From NCBI RefSeq assembly GCF_023156195.1, contig NZ_JAKUKA010000001.1:4650001-4714000 (forward strand): a DNA stretch of 64,000 bases. The letters run 5' to 3'. Under the pieces are notes generated by a model that worked only from the letters and a program-made list of their open reading frames with translations, made no database searches and was not told the origin of the DNA. A program made the position numbers and the translations under genes. Shown here piece by piece: positions 51,446 through 61,352 of this stretch (positions are counted from its first letter, which is position 1; every line of letters starts with the position of its first letter). This DNA is from Chitinophaga sedimenti. Its GTDB lineage: Bacteria; Bacteroidota; Bacteroidia; Chitinophagales; Chitinophagaceae.

Positions 51446-51858
51446 GTGAAAGTCCCAGCATATTACTGGTAGATGATGATGCCGAAGACCGGCTTATAAT
51501 TAAAGATACTTTTGAAGAACTGGGGTATGGCACGGCTATTTCCTTTGCCGTGAATGGCGAAGAGGCTATTTCGTTCCTGGAGCAATGCCTCGGCCGGCGG
51601 CAGGAACTGCCCGCCCTGGTGATACTTGACCTGAACATGCCGAAAATGAACGGCACACAAACGCTGCGTTATCTCAAAGCGCAACCATCGCTGGCGGCTA
51701 TTCCGGTTATTATATTCTCTACTTCCCTCAACCCGATAGAACACGATGAGTGCCTGTCCCTCGGCGCGCATTCGTACGTAATCAAACCCACATCGTACAT
51801 GCAGGCGGTCGATGTAGTGAAGCATTTTTACCGGTTGTGTGAGCAGATCAGCAACTAA
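51442..51858 (+). CDS. Single-domain response regulator (Rcp1-like)
   Basis: This 138-residue CheY-like receiver has DDD near residue 11, phospho-acceptor D63 (VILDLNMPKMNG), switch S/T (IFSTS) and K (VIKPTS). It has no output domain, so it signals by protein contact or relays phosphate to another protein. Its start overlaps the kinase stop by 4 bases; it is the last gene of the stressosome operon. Its stop overlaps the convergent kinase gene by 4 bases. Confidence 0.92.
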   Translation: MSESPSILLVDDDAEDRLIIKDTFEELGYGTAISFAVNGEEAISFLEQCLGRRQELPALVILDLNMPKMNGTQTLRYLKAQPSLAAIPVIIFSTSLNPIEHDECLSLGAHSYVIKPTSYMQAVDVVKHFYRLCEQISN

Positions 51859-53215
51859 CGCGGCAGCTCCACCCTTATTTCGGTGCCCTGCTGCACGATG
51901 CTGTTTACGATGATTTCTCCCTTATGCATGCGTACAATGTTCATGGCCAGCGGCAACCCAATGCCGTAACCCTTGAAGTCGGATGTATTGCTGGCGCGGA
52001 AAAATGGTGAAAAGATGTAAGGCAGATCTTCCTGCGGAATACCGATACCGCGATCCTTTACAATAATAATAATGCGGGTATGTGTCGCCGCAAGTGCCAG
52101 GCTCACCGGCTGGTTGTTAGAATACTTGATAGCGTTGGTTACAATGTTGCTCAGCGCCAGCTCCAGCAGCTGGAAGTTGCCATTTACCGTTAACTTCTCA
52201 TCTTCCTCCGGAAACAGACTATAATCGATTTCTACCTGGTTGCCTGGGTACAAACGGTCCACAATACTTTTTACGGTGAACAGCAACTCGTCGGTCCGCA
52301 CCAAACACCACTCCTGTTTTTTACCATCGAAGCCGGTTTGCGCCAGTTGCAGCATACTTCGGGTAATATGTTCCAGCCTTTCCGCCTGCTCCAGGATCGT
52401 TTTGATAGCACGTTTGTAGTCCTCGGTGGTGCGTTCGCGGCTGAGCGACAGTTCCGCTTCGCCGATAATGGCGGTAAGCGGTGTACTGAATTCGTGGGAG
52501 GCGTTGCTTACAAAGTTATTCTGTGTCTCAAACGCGGTTTCGAGCCGGTCGAGCATATTATTAAAGGTAGATGCGAGTTCGTTGAGCTCATCGCGGCTGC
52601 CGGCTTCCTCTACCCGAAGGTGCAGGTTACGCGAGCTGATGTTCTTTACCTGCAGCATCATTTGCCGGATGGGCCGCAGGATGTATTGCGAAAAGAACTG
52701 CCCGGTCATGATGATCGCGAACGAGGCAATAAGCAGGCTGATAATAAGGATGTGCTGCAACTCCTGCAAATACTCCTTACTATATTGGTTGATGGCGGAA
52801 ATGATCACCGGTAGTGGCCCTGCTTACTTTTATAAAGGATGCCCTCGAAGAAGCGGTCGCCCTGGCGGTAGGTGGCTTTGCCTGTATGAATGGCCTGGGA
52901 ATAAAACGTTTCAGGAAGCGACAGGCGATCGTCGTGCTGTACCACGTGGGTGAGTGTATCTACCTTGAGCAGGTACTCCTGTTCGGAAGGCATCTTTTCC
53001 AGGTGCTTGTCACGGATCTCGTTGTACACGGCGGCATCCGATTCAAAATAAGGAAGAGAAGCCTTTGCCGTAATATATGCGCGGATCTCGAGGCGTTTAT
53101 AAAAGTCCTCGAATGAATACTGGTTGGCCAGGTAATACACGAAAAAGCTGGTAACCAGTACTACTGCCAGCGTGAGCGCGGCAAACACCAGTATTATCTT
53201 TGTACGGATCTTCAT
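51855..53215 (-). CDS. Sensor histidine kinase (HAMP, HisKA, HATPase)
   Basis: This membrane kinase of about 453 residues has TM helices at about 7-30 and 160-180, a periplasmic domain between them, HAMP, HisKA (NASHEFSTPLTAIIGEAELSL) and HATPase (NIVTNAIKYS, KDRGIGIP, GYGIGLPLAMNIV). The frame breaks at 52809-52812: CCGG should be CCGGG on plus, giving GHYPVIISAINQ. Its ATG overlaps the regulator stop (ATGA). It is the partner of the OmpR-type regulator upstream. Confidence 0.9.
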
Positions 53216-53909
53216 TCGCCTTCTTTTAACATATAACCTAAGCCCACCACGGTTTGTATCAGTTCGGGCCCCCGGCCTTGTTCAGTTTCTTACGCAGATA
53301 ATTAATATATACATCCACCACTTTGGTGTTCATATTAAAATCGATACCCCATACCTGTTCCAGGATTTCCATCCGCGAGAGAACGCGACGTGGATTCTTG
53401 AACAAATATTCGAGCAGGCGGTATTCGGTGGCGGTGAGTGCAATAGAATGCCCGTTACGGCTGGCCTGTTTGGTGTCCAGGTTCAGCGTAAGATCGGCCA
53501 AACGCAACTCGTTTACCGGCTCCGGCGGCGGTGGTGGTGGCGCCGGGGCGCCCTGCCTGCGGAACATGGACCTTACGCGGGCTTCCAGCTCCTGCAGTTT
53601 AAAGGGCTTTACAAGGTAATCGTCTGCGCCGCTATCGAGCCCCATCACGATGTTTTCGGTAGTACCAAGGGCGGTAAGCATAAGAATAGGGGTAGCAAGA
53701 CCGTCGGCACGGAGGCGCCGGCATACTTCGATGCCGTTAAGACCGGGTAGCATTACGTCCAGGATAATCAACCCATAACTGCCTGCTGTGGCCATTTGCA
53801 GCCCCAGGTTACCATCGGGGGCCACACTTACCGTGTAGCCGGCCTCATTTAACCCGCGCGATACCACCGACACTACGCCAGGCTCATCTTCTACCAATAA
53901 TATCTTCAT
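53212..53909 (-). CDS. OmpR/PhoB-family response regulator with Pro-rich linker
   Basis: This 232-residue regulator has a receiver with EDE, D51 (IILDVMLPGLNG) and K (LVKPFKL), then the linker GAPAPPPPPPEPVNE and a winged-helix domain. The frame breaks in the C-run 53269-53273, where five should be six. Repair replaces a premature stop with AGGPELIQTVVGLGYMLKEGE, the expected end, and moves the stop to 53212, overlapping the kinase start. The start at 53909 (MKILLVEDE) is preferred to the longer frame. Confidence 0.92.
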
Positions 53910-54030
53910 TATAAACAAATTTAAGGGCTGTAGGCCGCAAAGGGAAGGATCACTAACCTTTCTTACCAGATTCTTACCACATTGCATCCACCTTTTTACC
54001 CCGTTTTACGTGTCCCTAATACCACCGAAA

Positions 54031-54038
54031 TAATTTTG
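54031..54038 (+). promoter_or_regulatory. Probable -7 element of the UspA-like gene
   Basis: TAATTTTG fits TAnnTTTG exactly, 22 bases before ATG 54060. No TTTG is found 19 bases upstream. Confidence 0.4.
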
Positions 54039-54059
54039 TACTATAAATCATCGTAGTAT

Positions 54060-54545
54060 ATGAAAAATATTTTAGTACCTACTGATTTTAGCATTCGCTC
54101 TCTTGGATATGTGCATAGCGTGGTAGAAAAACAACAGGGAGAGCCTGTGAACATTGTTTTCATGCACGCATTAAAGATGCCTGATTCGATTATCGACCTG
54201 CTGCATTTTAACCGTGGCGCCAGGCATCATGATCTGATTACAAACGAATTTCGCGAAGCTTGTGAGATTCTTAAAAATAAATATGCTTCGGCGATCGGCG
54301 ATATATCAGTTGAATTCTTTGTAGGCAGTACGAACGCTTCGTTCCGGAACTTCCTGCTGGCCAACAATATTAATGCCATTGCTCATCCGGAAGAAGAATC
54401 TTATCAGTTGCCGGGCAAGGACAGTTTTAATCCTGCCCAGTTGATTAAAAAGTGCAGGTACCCAAGGGTAGAAGTGCAGGCAGTGACCCGGAAACCAAGT
54501 TTTGTACGGGCATCCATTTCGGATTTACTGCTCGCAAACACTTGA
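54060..54545 (+). CDS. UspA-like universal stress protein
   Basis: This 161-residue protein has the family N-terminus (MKNILVPTDFS) and a central helix-rich part. The C-terminal ATP-binding Gly motif (GxxGxxxxxxxxG-S/T) is not visible; instead the end is unusual (AVTRKPSFVRASISDLLLANT). It may be a divergent, non-ATP-binding Usp. It precedes a bestrophin gene by 79 bases on the same strand. Confidence 0.65.
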   Translation: MKNILVPTDFSIRSLGYVHSVVEKQQGEPVNIVFMHALKMPDSIIDLLHFNRGARHHDLITNEFREACEILKNKYASAIGDISVEFFVGSTNASFRNFLLANNINAIAHPEEESYQLPGKDSFNPAQLIKKCRYPRVEVQAVTRKPSFVRASISDLLLANT

Positions 54546-54624
54546 AGGGATCCCGGGCCCGGCCCGGTGGTGCACTTAGATGCCCCGGTATCACTTAATT
54601 AGTTCACCGACAAATTCTGAAGCT

Positions 54625-55540
54625 ATGTTATTGAAGCACAATATTCCGTTTCAATATGTATTCGGTAAAATAAAGTACGAAGTGTTGGCCATTACGGTTT
54701 ATACCCTCGTCATCAACATATTATATAACACGTACCACATAGGTGATATCACTATACCTATCGCTGTTCCAATGGTACTCGGCACCTCACTGTCACTGTT
54801 GCTGGCCTTTCGTTCCAACCAGGCGTATGACCGCTGGTGGGAGGCCCGCACCATCTGGGGCGCCATCGTTAACGATTCCCGTACCCTGGCCCGCCAGATA
54901 CTGACGCTCACGGACGATCCGTATAAGTCGGAAGAATTTAAACACTTCCAGGACCAGTTCGTTAAAAGGCAGATCGCCCTGGACCTACGCACTGGGACAA
55001 TCGCTGAGGTATGGACGCGCTGAAGGGACTGGACCGGTTGTTATCTAAAAGAGAACTGAACCAGCTGGCCAGGTTCGATAATGTTCCCTCAGGGCTGATG
55101 CACCTGCATGGCCGCGACCTGAAGTACGCTATTGAACGCGAGTGGGTGAGCCCTTACCAGCAGGTGGAGATCGACCGTACGCTCAGCCGCCTGACGGATG
55201 CCATGGGTAAGTGTGAAAGAATTAAAAATACAGTGTTCCCGGTTACATACAGCTTGTATACGCATTTTACCGTGATCTTTTTTATCATGTTGCTGCCGTT
55301 CGCACTGATAGATCATTTCGGGTTAATGGAAGTTCCCCTGGTGGTTGCCATTTCCGCTTCGTTCTTATTAATCGAAAAAATGGCCATCAATCTCCGGATC
55401 CGTTCGAAAATAAACCAACGGATACCCCGATGACGAGTATTGCACGCAATATAGAACGGGATTTAAGGCAAATGCAACAGGAAGAAGCGGTCATAGTTCC
55501 AGCTATTCCGGAAGCAAACAAAGAGTTTTATGTTTTATAG
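54625..55540 (+). CDS. Bestrophin-family (UPF0187) membrane channel
   Basis: This inner-membrane anion-channel-like protein of about 305 residues has TM helices early (YEVLAITVYTLVINIL), the family motif FRSNQAYDRWWEARTIWGAIVNDSR, later helices (TVIFFIMLLPFALIDHFG) and a C-terminal tail. Three breaks occur: 54977-54982 (CCCTGG should be CCTGG, QIAWTYALGQSLRG), near 55003-55010 (two G missing), and 55394-55397 (CCGG should be CCAGG). The last repair extends the end to 55540 (NLQDPFENKPTDTPMTSIARN). Start 54625 is chosen over 54580. Confidence 0.9.
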
Positions 55541-55583
55541 GTTGAGTTTAACGAGATAATCACAATTTGAAAGGCGTGTAAAT

Positions 55584-55617
55584 AAAGCCCTGGTTTCTAC
55601 CGGGGCTTTTCTTTTTT
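55584..55617 (+). terminator. Terminator after the bestrophin gene
   Basis: AAAGCCCTGG / CCGGGGCTTT (10 bp, one G-T) is followed by a T-rich tract CTTTTTT. Confidence 0.85.
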
Positions 55618-55699
55618 AGTACCTTTTTATAGCCATGTTTGTTTTGGAGCTCAGTAGTAAGTCTATATAACGGCCTGAAACGATTTACAGTCCAGACTA

Positions 55700-55722
55700 C
55701 ACATATAACAATTTGTCATATT
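55700..55722. promoter_or_regulatory. Candidate operator, copy 1, upstream of DUF1003 gene
   Basis: The dyad ATATAACA-ATT-TGTCATAT is preceded by CAC. One mismatch separates the arms from a perfect palindrome. It shares CACATATAACA with 47028. Confidence 0.45.
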
Positions 55723-55796
55723 TTTATGCCAGATTTATGCTGGGATCGTATTGAAAATCAGCAGGCGTTGTTAAATAAATATTTGTGTGGCACAAA

Positions 55797-55819
55797 CACA
55801 TATAACAATCTGACATATT
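55797..55819. promoter_or_regulatory. Candidate operator, copy 2, upstream of DUF1003 gene
   Basis: CACATATAACA-ATC-TGACATAT, 97 bases after copy 1 and 84 bases before the DUF1003 start. The rest of 55541-55902 is AT-rich without a gene. Confidence 0.45.
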
Positions 55820-55902
55820 ATGCAGCATTTTACGAGCAACATTTCGAATAAGACCTTTCCGATTACAGAAAGGGTGTCTGCAAAAGTTTGCGGCCGGGTT
55901 TG

Positions 55903-56550
55903 ATGAACGAAATCAAAAAAGAGCACCCGGATTTTGATGAAAGTTGTGTGATGTCTGTACACGAAGTTAACCAGTACCGGCAGCAATACATTCAACAATT
56001 GCTGACCCGGGAGGTGGGTACGCTTACCGACCTGGAAAAAACGGTAATGGACAATATTAACCAGGACCGCCTGATTTCGGACGAGGCGAGCGAAGTGAAA
56101 AATCTGGAAAACCGCGGCGAACGGTGGGCCGACCGCATCGCCACCTTTGGCGGCAGCTGGAGGTTCATCGGTCTATTTACCGGCTTCCTGGTGGTGTGGA
56201 TGATCGTGAATGTTGTAGTATTCCTGAACAAGGGTTTTGATCCGTATCCGTTCATTTTGCTGAACCTGATTCTTTCCTGCATTGCGGCTTTGCAAGCGCC
56301 GGTAATTATGATGAGCCAGAACCGGCAGGAAGAAAAAGACCGCGAGCGTGCGAAAAACGATTACATGGTGAACCTGAAGAGCGAACTTGAAATACGGATG
56401 CTCCATGAAAAGATCGATCACCTCATTTTACAGCAGCAGGAAAGTTTGCTGGAAATTCAGCAGATACAGGTGGATATGATGAAGGAATTGATGGAACAAA
56501 CGAAAAAAAGAAACCGTAACTCCATTAACGCATCGCTTTTGCAGCCATAG
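55903..56550 (+). CDS. DUF1003 membrane protein
   Basis: This 215-residue protein has a cytoplasmic N-domain, family signature GERWADRIATFGGSWRFIG, TM1 (IGLFTGFLVVWMIVNVVVF), motif NKGFDPYPFILLNL and TM2 (LNLILSCIAALQAPVIMMS). A conserved QNRQEEKDRERAKNDYMVNLKSELEIR helix and a C-terminal coiled coil follow. Start 55903 (MNEIKKEHPDFDE) is preferred to 55888. The function of the family is not established. It lies behind two candidate operators shared with the stressosome operon. Confidence 0.85.
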   Translation: MNEIKKEHPDFDESCVMSVHEVNQYRQQYIQQLLTREVGTLTDLEKTVMDNINQDRLISDEASEVKNLENRGERWADRIATFGGSWRFIGLFTGFLVVWMIVNVVVFLNKGFDPYPFILLNLILSCIAALQAPVIMMSQNRQEEKDRERAKNDYMVNLKSELEIRMLHEKIDHLILQQQESLLEIQQIQVDMMKELMEQTKKRNRNSINASLLQP

Positions 56551-57191
56551 CCGCTACGCTGGCAACGTTGCCATCGTAGTCGTGGCCACCGGGTAATGTG
56601 AGCAGGTTGTAACTACCGGTGTCACATCCTTCAATGGAAATTCTTTTCACTCGCGCCAAACAACAATATTTTACGCGGACCGGTAATACGGTTGAGTTCA
56701 CCGGCGACTAACATGCTGCGTCTTTTATTGCCGCCCATCATGTCTGAAAGATGGACTTCAAAATCCGTGGAGCCGGAAGGAGATAATAATAACAATGATT
56801 GCAGGTGCACTTTAAGGTCGGGAGGCACGCGGCTGGCAATGAAAGGCAATACATCGGCGCCAAAAGAATACCCAATCAGTATAAACGATTTCCCCGGTCG
56901 GTTGGCCAACTGGAGGCGCAGGTAATTACTAATCTCAGTAGCGGCAACTTCCGGGGTTTTCTTTTTCCAGAAGTAACTGCGCGCGTCAACGGACGCTATC
57001 GCATAACCGGCCGTGTGCAAGGCTTTGCAAAAGTCAGTGGAAAAGTCGTTTTGTCCGCCGTCGCCGCTAATATATAAGATGAAGGGCAAGTCGGTTGCGG
57101 CCCGCCACTCGCGGACGGGCAGCGCGCCCTGGGCAAAATGCATATCAGGTTTGGTGAGCAGCACCAGCAGCAGCATCCATACTTGTTTCAT
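56525..57191 (-). CDS. VirJ/AcvB-like exported serine hydrolase
   Basis: This alpha/beta hydrolase of about 222 residues has a signal peptide (KQVWMLLLVLLTKPDMHFAQ), GDGG turn (ISGDGGQNDF), nucleophile elbow GYSFGADVLPF and C-terminal His motif LPGGHDYDGN. The frame breaks at 56644-56647, where four T should be five. Repair changes the end to ASEKRISIEGCDTGSYNLL and recovers the catalytic His. Agrobacterium AcvB hydrolyses lysyl-phosphatidylglycerol made by an MprF relative; here the gene lies 4 bases after an mprF-type gene, which supports the same pairing. Confidence 0.8.
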
Positions 57192-57195
57192 AACA

Positions 57196-59776
57196 TCAGG
57201 CTTTCATAATGGCGTTCAGCGCAAAAGGCAATTGCAACAGGTCGAAATCATTACCATACACCAGGTATTTGTTTTCCCAGATGGTGGCATACTTTTCTTT
57301 AAACTCGCGTAATCCTTTATAGTGCTGGAAACGTTTTAGTTTTGAGGTAAATTTAATAAGCTGCTCGGCGGTATTTTCCGGTTGTTCGATGCCCATCATC
57401 GGCGTCATACCCAGGTTGACAAACAACTGTCCCCGCTCCCTGGCATATGCTATCAGCTCTATGATCAGTGCATCCATGGCGGCAGGCGGCGCATCGTCCG
57501 TTTTCGGATCATGTCGTAGGTAATTTCATCTTCCGCATAATCCGGTACGATATTGAGAAACGCCGTTACATGCCCATCGGCATCCTGTAATGTAATCACA
57601 TCCTGCTTTTCCAGTTCTGCCGCGGAGAACATTCCCTGAGAAAACACTTGTTCTTCTATTTCATAACGCTTCAGCCACTCGTCGGAAATTTCCTTTAAGC
57701 GGCCGATCATTTCCGGTGTTTGCGGCGCCGGATGCACCATTGTCGTGATTCCTTTTTTCTGCAAGGCATTCAAACCATTACGTAGCGATTTTTATCCCTT
57801 CCTTCCAGGGAGAATTTAGCCACATCGACAATACCCTCCTGACCGATAAGCAATTTTTGCTTGTGCAGCCGGGCAAACCATAAAAGACTACTTTCATCTA
57901 CACGATAAAAGGCCGGCTTTAGTCCCTGCCGCCGACAATACCGTTCGAATTCCAGCAGCAGATCCAATTTATGCGAGGGGGCGCAAACCGGTTCTTCGAG
58001 TACAACTGCAAAACCTTCGGCCACCCGGAATGCGACAAATCCATCCTCATCTTCCGAAAAAAAGTAAAACTTATCCTTATTCAGCTTAAAAAAATCGAGC
58101 GCGGAATCGCCGAAACTATCCAGGATACGGGCTGCTTTGTCATGGGCGCCTTCTTCCTCGGGCACCGCACGCAAGCCCGGCCGCAGCAACGAAAAAAGGA
58201 AAAATGACCAGGTGATAAAGCCCAGCCAGTGTATAATACGCACAAATTCATGGCCGAAAGCCGTTACCGGCGTCAGTGTTTCGTCGGTCATTAATAAAAA
58301 CGCTTTTCCTGTGTGCAGCAATGCCTCCTGCCAGGTAAAGTCCCGGCCAAAATGCACCTCATCAATAAAGTAAAAAGAGATAAATGCGAAAATGCCCACC
58401 GCCACAAAACTGACCAGGGCTGTTTTTACGCCGACCACCAGCCACTTCTGGCTGCTCCTGAAGCGGTATTGCGAGGCCGTAATTAGCAAGATCACAAGTG
58501 TGATACCTGCCAGTATGGCTTCTTCATAGTCCAATGCTTTGCCGATGTGCCCCAGTAATGATATTACCGCGAACACTAATGCAGTAATCCAGGCACTGCG
58601 CAAGCCTCTTACGAGATAAGCTGCAGTTATCAACAAAAACAACCCGATAAACAACACCAACATATTCGACGCGTGAATGGCCGACAGGGGCAGGTATTCG
58701 TGCAATAACCGCATACGTGTGTGCAACGGCGGCGTGATGGCAGATATAATATTTACAATGCCCAGCGCGAAGGTGAGTAACGCGGGTGCGAGGCGATAAA
58801 AGAACCTTCGTCCCCGCCAGGCAAAAGCGAGCAGGCCGCAAAATAATGGTAGCCAAAATTCAAATACGCGGTACAATATCGTCACCGATAAGGCCGCAGC
58901 CGCAGGGTATCCCGAGCGCTCCAGGACGTATACCATCGACAGTTCCACGGCTCCGAGACCTTTCAGGAAAGGCGAGGCCACCATCATTAATATAGACACC
59001 ACATACCCCATTGCCGCAGCGCCGAAGGAAGCGGGATGCCCTAACGCCAACATGGCCGCCAGCAACATCAGGATGCCACTTAGTTCTACACCCAAGGAAA
59101 ACAAAATAGCGCCACCGAAGCGGGCAGCATGTACGTTAGCGGAAAATACTTCATCAAGGGCTGGGCCTGCGGACGGAAAGCGGCTAACAATCTTATTGTA
59201 CAATTTTCCTTTACCGCGCAGTGAACGCGCCACCCATAAAATTCCGGCTATAAAGGCAAACAACGCGACCAGGCCGATCCAGACATTTTTGAAGATGGAA
59301 TGATTCAACAATGCGAACACAATCACCGGTATACCTACGATAAACGTGGACAACAATCCGGCAAATCCAAACAGCCCGCTGCCCTGGTGCACCTGGGCTT
59401 TGGCAAATCCTGCATGACGCAATTGCGACGGTGCATACGCCAATGCGCTTACACTACCCGCAGGCAAAAACACACCAATAAAATTGCGCTTCAGAAAAAG
59501 GGTGATTGCCGTGCCCCAAGGCAATCGAAGTCCGATGGCCGCGAAACTCATGCGGTAAATTCCCGCCTGGCAAACGATACAGATAAAGGCCATTGTGAAA
59601 CCAGCGAGCATCCAGCCTTGCTGCGCCATTTGTAACTGCGGGCCAATAGCGGCCAATTCCTTCCGCTCACTGCGAAAGAAAAATATGGCGAGCAATATGA
59701 CCAAAAGTGCGAGTATTTCGCGCCATCGTGCACGGGGCGAGAAGTACCTGCGGAATTTTCCAGGTTCAGGCTTCAT
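57196..59776 (-). CDS. mprF: MprF-like aminoacyl-phosphatidylglycerol synthase/flippase
   Basis: This membrane protein of about 861 residues has a flippase domain with many TM helices (residues 1-500), then a cytoplasmic DUF2156/GNAT-like synthase domain (FGDSALDFFKLNKDKFYFFSEDEDGFVAFRV; GQLFVNLGMTPMMG). The frame is broken at 57789-57793 (five T need six, RDKKSLRNGLNALQKKG) and 57501-57504 (four T need five, RKTDDAPPAAMDALI). MprF transfers an amino acid from tRNA to phosphatidylglycerol and flips it outward, lowering surface charge. Substrate amino acid is unknown. Start ATG 59776 is used. Confidence 0.88.
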
Positions 59777-59969
59777 CACTATAAATCTACGGTTATTTTA
59801 CCGTTTTGGTTGTGAGCGGACGGTTGGGTGTTTTTGCCTTATTCGCCTTTTCCAGCTGGGTTTTGCGGATACGGAGGCGGTGTTTGGCGGCGGCGGCTTT
59901 CAGTATTCTACACGAAATTTCATCGCGGGCCTTTTTGTTATAACAATTTTTATGGCCAAGTGTTTTGTA

Positions 59970-60008
59970 CAAATAAAACCCGGAAACGCACAAGTCGTCT
60001 TCCGGGTT
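59970..60008 (-). terminator. Terminator after the DUF1801 gene
   Basis: On the minus strand AACCCGGAA / TTCCGGGTT (9 bp) is followed by TTATTTGT. Between it and the mprF start (59776) I see no convincing gene. Confidence 0.7.
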
Positions 60009-60036
60009 GATCCATCAACTGATGGGACAGAATTTG

Positions 60037-60426
60037 TTACTTCAACCGCTCCAGTTTGCCTTTTCGTTTCACGAGGTTTTTATAATCCCACTGAATGGCT
60101 TCGGCTTTTTGCAGCCAGCGCTTGAGATCGTCGGTGCTTATCTGTCCGGCAGCAGTATAGCGCGCCTCCGCGGCTTTAAATGTACCTTCTGCCTGCAGTG
60201 CCGGTTCATCGAAAGATTGACCGCTCCAGAATAACAGGCGCACACTGTCTTTTAATTTAGTGTAGCCCACGATCGGGTTACCGTCGAGGAACCATACCGG
60301 GTGGCGGTGCCAGATTTTATTTTCGGCGTTAGGGAGCTGCTGGTCAATAATGCCAGCGAGCACATTACAGGTGTCGCGGTCGGTGGGCAATTGGGCGTCG
60401 TTGTAAGCCTGAACTTCCGGATGCAT
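60037..60426 (-). CDS. DUF1801 (YdhG-like) protein
   Basis: This 129-residue cytoplasmic protein has the iron-chaperone/YdhG-like fold pattern: HPVWFLDGNPIVGYTKLKDSVRLLFWSG, FKAAEARYTAAGQI and a C-terminal basic end (NLVKRKGKLERLK). The role is unknown. It is a single gene with its own terminator and no operon partner. Confidence 0.8.
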   Translation of the reverse strand: MHPEVQAYNDAQLPTDRDTCNVLAGIIDQQLPNAENKIWHRHPVWFLDGNPIVGYTKLKDSVRLLFWSGQSFDEPALQAEGTFKAAEARYTAAGQISTDDLKRWLQKAEAIQWDYKNLVKRKGKLERLK

Positions 60427-60678
60427 ACAGGGTGTTTTCTTAAAGTTACAGGTATTTCGAAAGGTAGCCGCTTTTTTGTGAGCAGGTCTTTATAGTCCGT
60501 TACCCTCAGGTATCTTTAATAGCCTGTTTTTACATATCGGCGGCCTTTGCATCGTATGCGGCCACAATTTTGTACCCGATCCAGTAACCAAGGTCGCCTT
60601 TCCGGGTGCTACATATAGCCAGTCCGTGAATTCAATAGACCATTTAACACAAGCAGCAGCGAAAAAGTTTCACAAATC

Positions 60679-60701
60679 TTATCTTCATGATAGAAAGATA
60701 A
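60679..60701. repeat. Small inverted repeat before the DUF1330-like gene
   Basis: TTATCTT (60679-60685) and AAGATAA (60695-60701) form a 7-bp dyad ending 3 bases before the ATG, so it could hide the ribosome site or be an operator. The rest of 60427-60704 shows no gene. Confidence 0.4.
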
Positions 60702-60704
60702 CAT

Positions 60705-61007
60705 ATGGTTTACATCACCCAGTTAATCTACATCAAGCCCGGCAGCGAATCCGTTTTCGATGCATTTGAAGCGGTTGCTATTCCTACGATTGCTAAATAT
60801 AACGGGCAGTTGTTGTTCCGCGTGCGGCCAACAGACAACCAGTTCATCGAACACCACATCGATCCGCCTTATGAAATTCACCTGGTAAGTTTTAACAGCG
60901 AAGCAGACTTCGAAAACTTTAAAAACGACGAGGAGCGAAAGAAGGTATTACACCTGAAAGAACAGTCGATCCGCGCAGTTTTACTCATCCAGGGACACAA
61001 ATTATGA
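60705..61007 (+). CDS. DUF1330-like small protein
   Basis: This 100-residue dimeric alpha-beta-barrel type protein (ferredoxin-like fold) has MVYITQLIYIKPGSESVFDAFE, YNGQLLFRVRP and EIHLVSFNSEADFENFKNDEER. It resembles DUF1330/antibiotic-biosynthesis monooxygenase-like families. No catalytic role can be assigned. Confidence 0.75.
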   Translation: MVYITQLIYIKPGSESVFDAFEAVAIPTIAKYNGQLLFRVRPTDNQFIEHHIDPPYEIHLVSFNSEADFENFKNDEERKKVLHLKEQSIRAVLLIQGHKL

Positions 61008-61141
61008 TGCTTGTCAACACAACGCGAATAGCAGGTTGGCAGAAATATCCGCCTGAACCTGCCGGCCGGGTGCTGGCCGCCTTTTCGTCTTGATAAGTTT
61101 GGCACACATCCTGCATGTATAAGCCGAAAAAAACGCATACC

Positions 61142-61314
61142 ATGCAGCATATTAACAAATTGGGCATCTTCGCACTCCTCGTTTTTACATTAAGCGCCTG
61201 CGTGCATACGTCGCATAGTTCGGGGCCGTTACCGCCGGGACAGGCAAAAAAGCAGCAGGTACAAAATCTGCCAAGCCGTTTGCGCCGGGGCAACAGAAGA
61301 AGACGAGATATTAG
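61142..61314 (+). CDS. Small lipoprotein with repeated PGQxKK motif
   Basis: The uncorrected frame ends at 61339 with an odd tail, but adding one A to the run of six at 61246-61251 gives a 57-residue lipoprotein. It has a signal ending LSAC, then PPGQAKKAAG and KPFAPGQQKKTRY, that is, two copies of PGQxKK. Such short lipoproteins are common in Chitinophagaceae. ATG 61142 is used because it gives a normal-length signal; 61115 is an alternative. The function is unknown. Confidence 0.6.
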
Positions 61315-61321
61315 TTATAAA

Positions 61322-61347
61322 AAGGCCGGTCTTGTTTGACCGGCCTT
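61322..61347. terminator. Bidirectional terminator
   Basis: AAGGCCGGTC / GACCGGCCTT (10 bp, loop TTGTTT) lies between convergent genes, with A-run and T-run sides. Confidence 0.8.
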
Positions 61348-61352
61348 CCCAG

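Noticed and set aside
55639..55851. Plus-strand ORF of 70 codons
   Set aside because: It runs across the two operator-like repeats, is AT-rich and has no recognisable protein feature.
59793..59993. Minus-strand 66-codon ORF with a basic end
   Set aside because: Its only ATG lies inside the terminator of the upstream gene, with no known motif, so it is probably chance.
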